A stretch of 64,000 nt of DNA from Clostridia bacterium (lineage in GTDB: Bacteria > Bacillota > Clostridia > Lachnospirales > Lachnospiraceae): assembly GCA_910574475.1 (NCBI GenBank), contig CAJTAT010000001.1, positions 434,001 through 498,000 of the forward strand, in the 5' to 3' direction. Below the pieces are notes generated by a model. The model made no database searches and was not told the DNA's origin. It saw only the letters and a list, made by a program, of their open reading frames with translations. Position 1 is the first letter of the stretch. Every line of letters starts with the position of its first letter. Positions 60,912 through 64,000 of this stretch are shown here, piece after piece. The translations under genes were made by a program, and so were the position numbers.

Positions 60912-62155
60912 TGCGCATGTTCCAGGAAAAATCTGTAAGACACTTTACAATGGGTATCCTTCTTGTACTTTTTCTTAGTATTCTTTTAGAATTGGGCTTT
61001 TTGTCAGACCGGACTGAGGCTACACAGCAGCTTCTCCTGGAGCACGACCAGGCTTTGGCATCCTCTCTCCTAGCGCAGGCGGTTTCCCCGGATGTCATCG
61101 CCAAGGCTCTTACCCAATCAGAAATCTCTGACGAGGGAATCCATCTCTTAAATCAACTGGGAATCTGCAAAAGTACAAATCCCTGGCTTCTTCCTGCCCT
61201 CTTTCAGTATCAAAAAACTTCTCTCCTCCACTCTGCTCTAAAGCTTCTGCTGCCCTCCCTTCTCCTTCTGTCCATCTCTCTGTGGTTCCTCAACCGACGG
61301 GAACGCCTGTATCTAGAGGCCATCCAGACAGTATCCGCCTATACAGGCGGAAGCTTTGATCACCCTCTTCCCCAATACTGCGAAGGCTCCCTCTACCGTC
61401 TCTTTGGCTGTATTAACCACATGGCAACTGCTCTCAAAGCCGGACAGGACAGGGAACACGACACAAAGGAATTTCTAAAAAATACAATCTCCGACATCTC
61501 GCACCAGTTAAAAACGCCTCTGGCCGCTCTATCTATGTACAACGAAATCATTTTGGAGGAACCGGACCAGGTACAGACTGTTCAGACTTTTACAGAGAAA
61601 TCAAATGCTGCCATTGAACGAATGAGAACACTCATCTTATCTCTCTTGAAGATCGCCCGACTGGATGTAGGCAGCATTACATTCCAGAAATCTCCCACTC
61701 CTATTTCTGACCTTCTTCAACTTTCTCTGGCCCAGCTCTCGGATCGGACTGTAAGAGAGAACAAGACACTCATTCTCCCCAAAGATCAGTCCGTCTCTGT
61801 TTTTTGCGATCCTGAATGGACTGGGGAAGCTCTGGGAAATCTTTTGAAAAATGCTTTTGATCACACGTTAGAAAATGGAACTATCCAGGTTCAGGTCCAA
61901 GAGACGCCTCTGGATACCCGTATTCTCGTTTCTGATAATGGCAAGGGAATTCTGCCGGAAGATCTCCATCATATTTTCAAACGCTTTTACCAGGGAAAGA
62001 CGCCCGCCCGGTCACAGGGAGTTGGCCTGGGTCTCCCTCTTGCCCAGGCAATGATCCAGGGGCAGGGCGGCATCCTTTCTGTAGAAAGTACTCCCGGCTC
62101 AGGCACTACTTTTACCATAATCCTCCCGGCTTTTGGGCAGCTTACAAAACTGTAA
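60911..62155 (+). CDS. sensor histidine kinase
   Basis: About 414 residues. Two membrane helices (FTMGILLVLFLSILLELGFL and LKLLLPSLLLLSISLWFL) bracket a short extracytoplasmic region. HisKA with DISHQLKTPLAALSMYNE, N box EALGNLLKNAFDHT, and ATP lid DNGKGI with GVGLGLPLAQAM. AAGGAG inside the regulator's last codons is 5 nt before the ATG at 60911; ATGs at 60896 and 60908 are alternatives. Overlap with the regulator implies coupled translation. Confidence 0.93.
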   Translation: MRMFQEKSVRHFTMGILLVLFLSILLELGFLSDRTEATQQLLLEHDQALASSLLAQAVSPDVIAKALTQSEISDEGIHLLNQLGICKSTNPWLLPALFQYQKTSLLHSALKLLLPSLLLLSISLWFLNRRERLYLEAIQTVSAYTGGSFDHPLPQYCEGSLYRLFGCINHMATALKAGQDREHDTKEFLKNTISDISHQLKTPLAALSMYNEIILEEPDQVQTVQTFTEKSNAAIERMRTLILSLLKIARLDVGSITFQKSPTPISDLLQLSLAQLSDRTVRENKTLILPKDQSVSVFCDPEWTGEALGNLLKNAFDHTLENGTIQVQVQETPLDTRILVSDNGKGILPEDLHHIFKRFYQGKTPARSQGVGLGLPLAQAMIQGQGGILSVESTPGSGTTFTIILPAFGQLTKL

Positions 62156-62184
62156 GAGAACATTCATCTCATTGTAAGCTTACT
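62141..62184 (+). promoter_or_regulatory. candidate response-regulator sites before the ABC exporter genes
   Basis: Palindrome CTTACA-AAAC-TGTAAG at 62141-62156 and a second, TTGTAAGCTTAC, starting at 62172; the two TGTAAG boxes are about two helical turns apart. They lie 30-70 nt upstream of the exporter ATPase gene. Confidence 0.45.
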
Positions 62185-62215
62185 GTGCTATTCTTGCAGC
62201 ATAAAGGAGGTAGCT

Positions 62216-62911
62216 ATGGAACTATTAAACGTACAACATTTATGCAAAACTTATGGCTCTGGAGAGAGCAGTGTCAACGCCCTCCGGGACGCTTCTTTTA
62301 CCATGCGCAAAGGTGAATTCGCCGCCATTGTGGGGGAATCAGGCAGTGGCAAAACGACCCTATTGAACCTTATCGGCGGCCTTGACGAACCTTCCTCTGG
62401 ACGTGTATATCTGGGAGGACAAGATTTATTTTCAATGAAAGAGAAAGAACGTACCATTTTCCGCAGGAGAAATATCGGATTCATCTTTCAGTCTTTTCAA
62501 TTGATTCCCGAATTGACGGTAGAGCAAAATATGATATTTCCACTCTTATTAGATTATCAGAAGTCGAATACGGAAGAACTTGAGAACCTCTTAGCCATTC
62601 TGGGGCTTGAGGGACGGCGCAGCCATCTTCCAAGCCAGCTTTCCGGCGGACAGCAGCAGAGAGTGGCCATCGGGCGCGCCCTGATCCATCATCCCATGCT
62701 AATCCTGGCCGATGAACCTACCGGCAATTTGGACAGTCAGAGCAGCCGGGAAGTAATGGAACTTTTGACACAGGCCTCCCATCATTATCAGCAAACAGTT
62801 CTGATGATCACCCATAATATGGGCCTGACAGCCTACACAGACCGGGTTCTGCGGGTATCCGATGGTATTTTGACAGATTTAGGGGGGAATTGTGATGAAA
62901 AGCTATCTTAG
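62216..62911 (+). CDS. ABC transporter ATP-binding protein, MacB/BceA type
   Basis: 231 residues. Walker [18 protein letters not shown] loop [14 protein letters not shown], signature [15 protein letters not shown] and Walker [17 protein letters not shown], typical of the LolD/MacB/BceA group that pairs with FtsX-like permeases. AAAGGAGG precedes the start. Together with the two-component system upstream it forms a module commonly used for sensing and removing antimicrobial peptides or for envelope stress. Confidence 0.94.
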   Translation: MELLNVQHLCKTYGSGESSVNALRDASFTMRKGEFAAIVGESGSGKTTLLNLIGGLDEPSSGRVYLGGQDLFSMKEKERTIFRRRNIGFIFQSFQLIPELTVEQNMIFPLLLDYQKSNTEELENLLAILGLEGRRSHLPSQLSGGQQQRVAIGRALIHHPMLILADEPTGNLDSQSSREVMELLTQASHHYQQTVLMITHNMGLTAYTDRVLRVSDGILTDLGGNCDEKLS

Positions 62912-64000
62912 TCTGATTCCTGCCTATGCAAGAGTACACAAAAGGCAGAACCGAATGACGCTGCTGTGTATTATTCTCTCTGTCTTTTTAGTGACAGGTA
63001 TCTTTGGAATGGCTGATATGGAGCTAAGAAGCCAAAAAATACAAGCCATCGTAAGCTATGGAAACTGGCATATCCAGATCCGCGATCTGAGCAAAGAGGA
63101 CGCGGCGCTGATCGCCGCCCGGCCGGATGTCACTGCATCCTCCTGGTATCATGTGCTTAATTACCGTCTAAAAGAGGACTACTATATAGGCGGCAAGAGG
63201 GCGGCTGTCTGCGGTATTGAGCCTTCCATGCTCACCATTATGGAGTACAGCCTTACAGAAGGGGCTTTCCCGGAAAATGACAGTCAGATACTTCTGACAA
63301 AGGCGGCAAAAGACATTCTTGGACTCAATCTGGGAGATTCTATTCTCCTGGAAACACCTTCCGGTGAATCTATGATGTTCACCATATCGGGCTTTGGAAT
63401 GGATACCCAAATGTCTGCCAAGGCTGACGCTATTATTGCTTTTTTGCCTCTGACCAGCTTTCAGCACGTATACCAGACTGCCAACGAGACCTCTTGGGAC
63501 TCCGATCTGACCTATTATGTCCAATTCTCAGAACACTGTAATATCCGAAAATCCATTCAAAATATTGAGGAACAATTTGGTCTTTCCAAAGATCAGATTG
63601 CAGAAAACACAGCTCTTTTAGGGGTACTCGGATTTAGCAGGGATTCTTATATGCTTGGAATATATCTGGTGGCGCTTCTATTATTTTTTCTGGTTCTCAC
63701 AGCAGGGGTACTGATGGTTGCCAGCAGCATGAACAGCAACATAGCACAGCGGACAGAATTTTTCGGGCTCCTTCGCTGTCTTGGAGCGGATGAAAAGCAA
63801 ATCCGTCGCTTTGTCCGCCTGGAAGCCTTGAATTGGTGTAAGACGGCCATCCCCGCAGGAGCGCTCTCTGGAACGGTGGCAGTCTGGATTCTCTGTGCCG
63901 CTCTGCGGTATTTAAGCGCCCAATATTTTTCTAAAATGCCTGTTTGGGGAATCAGCCCAATCGGAATTCTGGTGGGAGCCCTTGTAGGTCTTGCCACCGT
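62895..64000 (+). CDS. FtsX-like ABC transporter permease (incomplete, runs off window end)
   Basis: Starts at ATG 62895 inside the end of the ATPase gene, with GGGGGG 7 nt upstream, and stays open to base 64000. The product begins [20 protein letters not shown] with a first membrane helix, then a large extracellular MacB-type domain (about 45-245; GGKRAAVCGIEPSML, LGLNLGDSILLETPSG), and an FtsX core with helices near YLVALLLFFLVLTAGVLMVA. LRCLGADEKQIRRFVRLEAL is the usual FtsX coupling text. It lacks the extra BceB-type domain as far as can be seen. Confidence 0.9.
   Translation, partial: MKSYLSLIPAYARVHKRQNRMTLLCIILSVFLVTGIFGMADMELRSQKIQAIVSYGNWHIQIRDLSKEDAALIAARPDVTASSWYHVLNYRLKEDYYIGGKRAAVCGIEPSMLTIMEYSLTEGAFPENDSQILLTKAAKDILGLNLGDSILLETPSGESMMFTISGFGMDTQMSAKADAIIAFLPLTSFQHVYQTANETSWDSDLTYYVQFSEHCNIRKSIQNIEEQFGLSKDQIAENTALLGVLGFSRDSYMLGIYLVALLLFFLVLTAGVLMVASSMNSNIAQRTEFFGLLRCLGADEKQIRRFVRLEALNWCKTAIPAGALSGTVAVWILCAALRYLSAQYFSKMPVWGISPIGILVGALVGLAT

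Overview
The window looks like a chromosome segment of a low-to-moderate GC Clostridia bacterium, most likely a gut Lachnospiraceae (Blautia-like; inferred from protein style, strong AGGAGG ribosome binding sites, TTGACA/TATAAT promoters, and the abundance of CUT1/CUT2 sugar ABC transporters). No rRNA, tRNA or CRISPR array was seen. Most genes lie on the minus strand.

Layout. 0-6 kb is housekeeping: a shikimate dehydrogenase broken by an in-frame amber codon, a Nudix hydrolase, a DUF3810 membrane metalloprotease, a divergent ClpX and an HtrA protease. 6-13 kb is catabolic operon A: ceramidase-like hydrolase, lipoprotein binding protein, two CUT1 permeases, NagA-like deacetylase and NagB-like deaminase, behind a consensus promoter at 13.0 kb. 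13-16.8 kb is a second operon: an aspartase-type lyase with an in-frame internal deletion, an MmgE/PrpD protein, and an MsmK/UgpC-type ATPase that probably powers the operon A transporter. An IS256-family element follows at 16.9-18.25 kb.

18-32 kb is accessory and visibly A+T-rich in parts. It holds a HAD phosphatase; a pair made of an RlmN/Cfr-like radical SAM protein without its N-terminal domain and a divergent HD dGTPase-like protein; a LysR remnant; a MarR/PNPOx operon; a chemotaxis receptor whose first codons are split by a 271-bp MITE with a TA target duplication; MoaB/MogA; and a decayed block resembling a former defence island (a large frameshifted gene, a kinase-like chimera, a truncated AlbA_2 protein).

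32-54 kb is mainly sugar catabolism. A subtilisin-like protease is followed by an Lsr-like operon: SorC regulator, binding protein, ATPase, permease, tryptophan-synthase-alpha-like aldolase and FGGY kinase. Then come a DeoR regulator whose last codons are captured from a duplicated protease fragment, a SIS isomerase, and divergent triosephosphate-isomerase-like and YjbQ genes. Operon B (44-54.4 kb) is a second version of the ceramidase/NagA/NagB set, now with a CUT2 transporter, FGGY kinase, ROK regulator and CBM9-like protein; its ceramidase-like gene is a deletion remnant. An operator-like 16-mer is shared by the lyase promoter (16.76 kb) and the TPI-like promoter (42.6 kb), suggesting a common regulator.

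54-64 kb returns to core functions: an AAA ATPase, type I dehydroquinase, a papain-like cysteine hydrolase, a B12-binding radical SAM protein, an S1-domain protein, and a response regulator/histidine kinase/ABC exporter module that runs off the window end.

The best candidates for undescribed biology are the duplicated ceramidase-NagA-NagB catabolic set with altered NagB active-site residues, the TrpA-like aldolase/FGGY kinase operon, and the RlmN-like/dGTPase-like pair.
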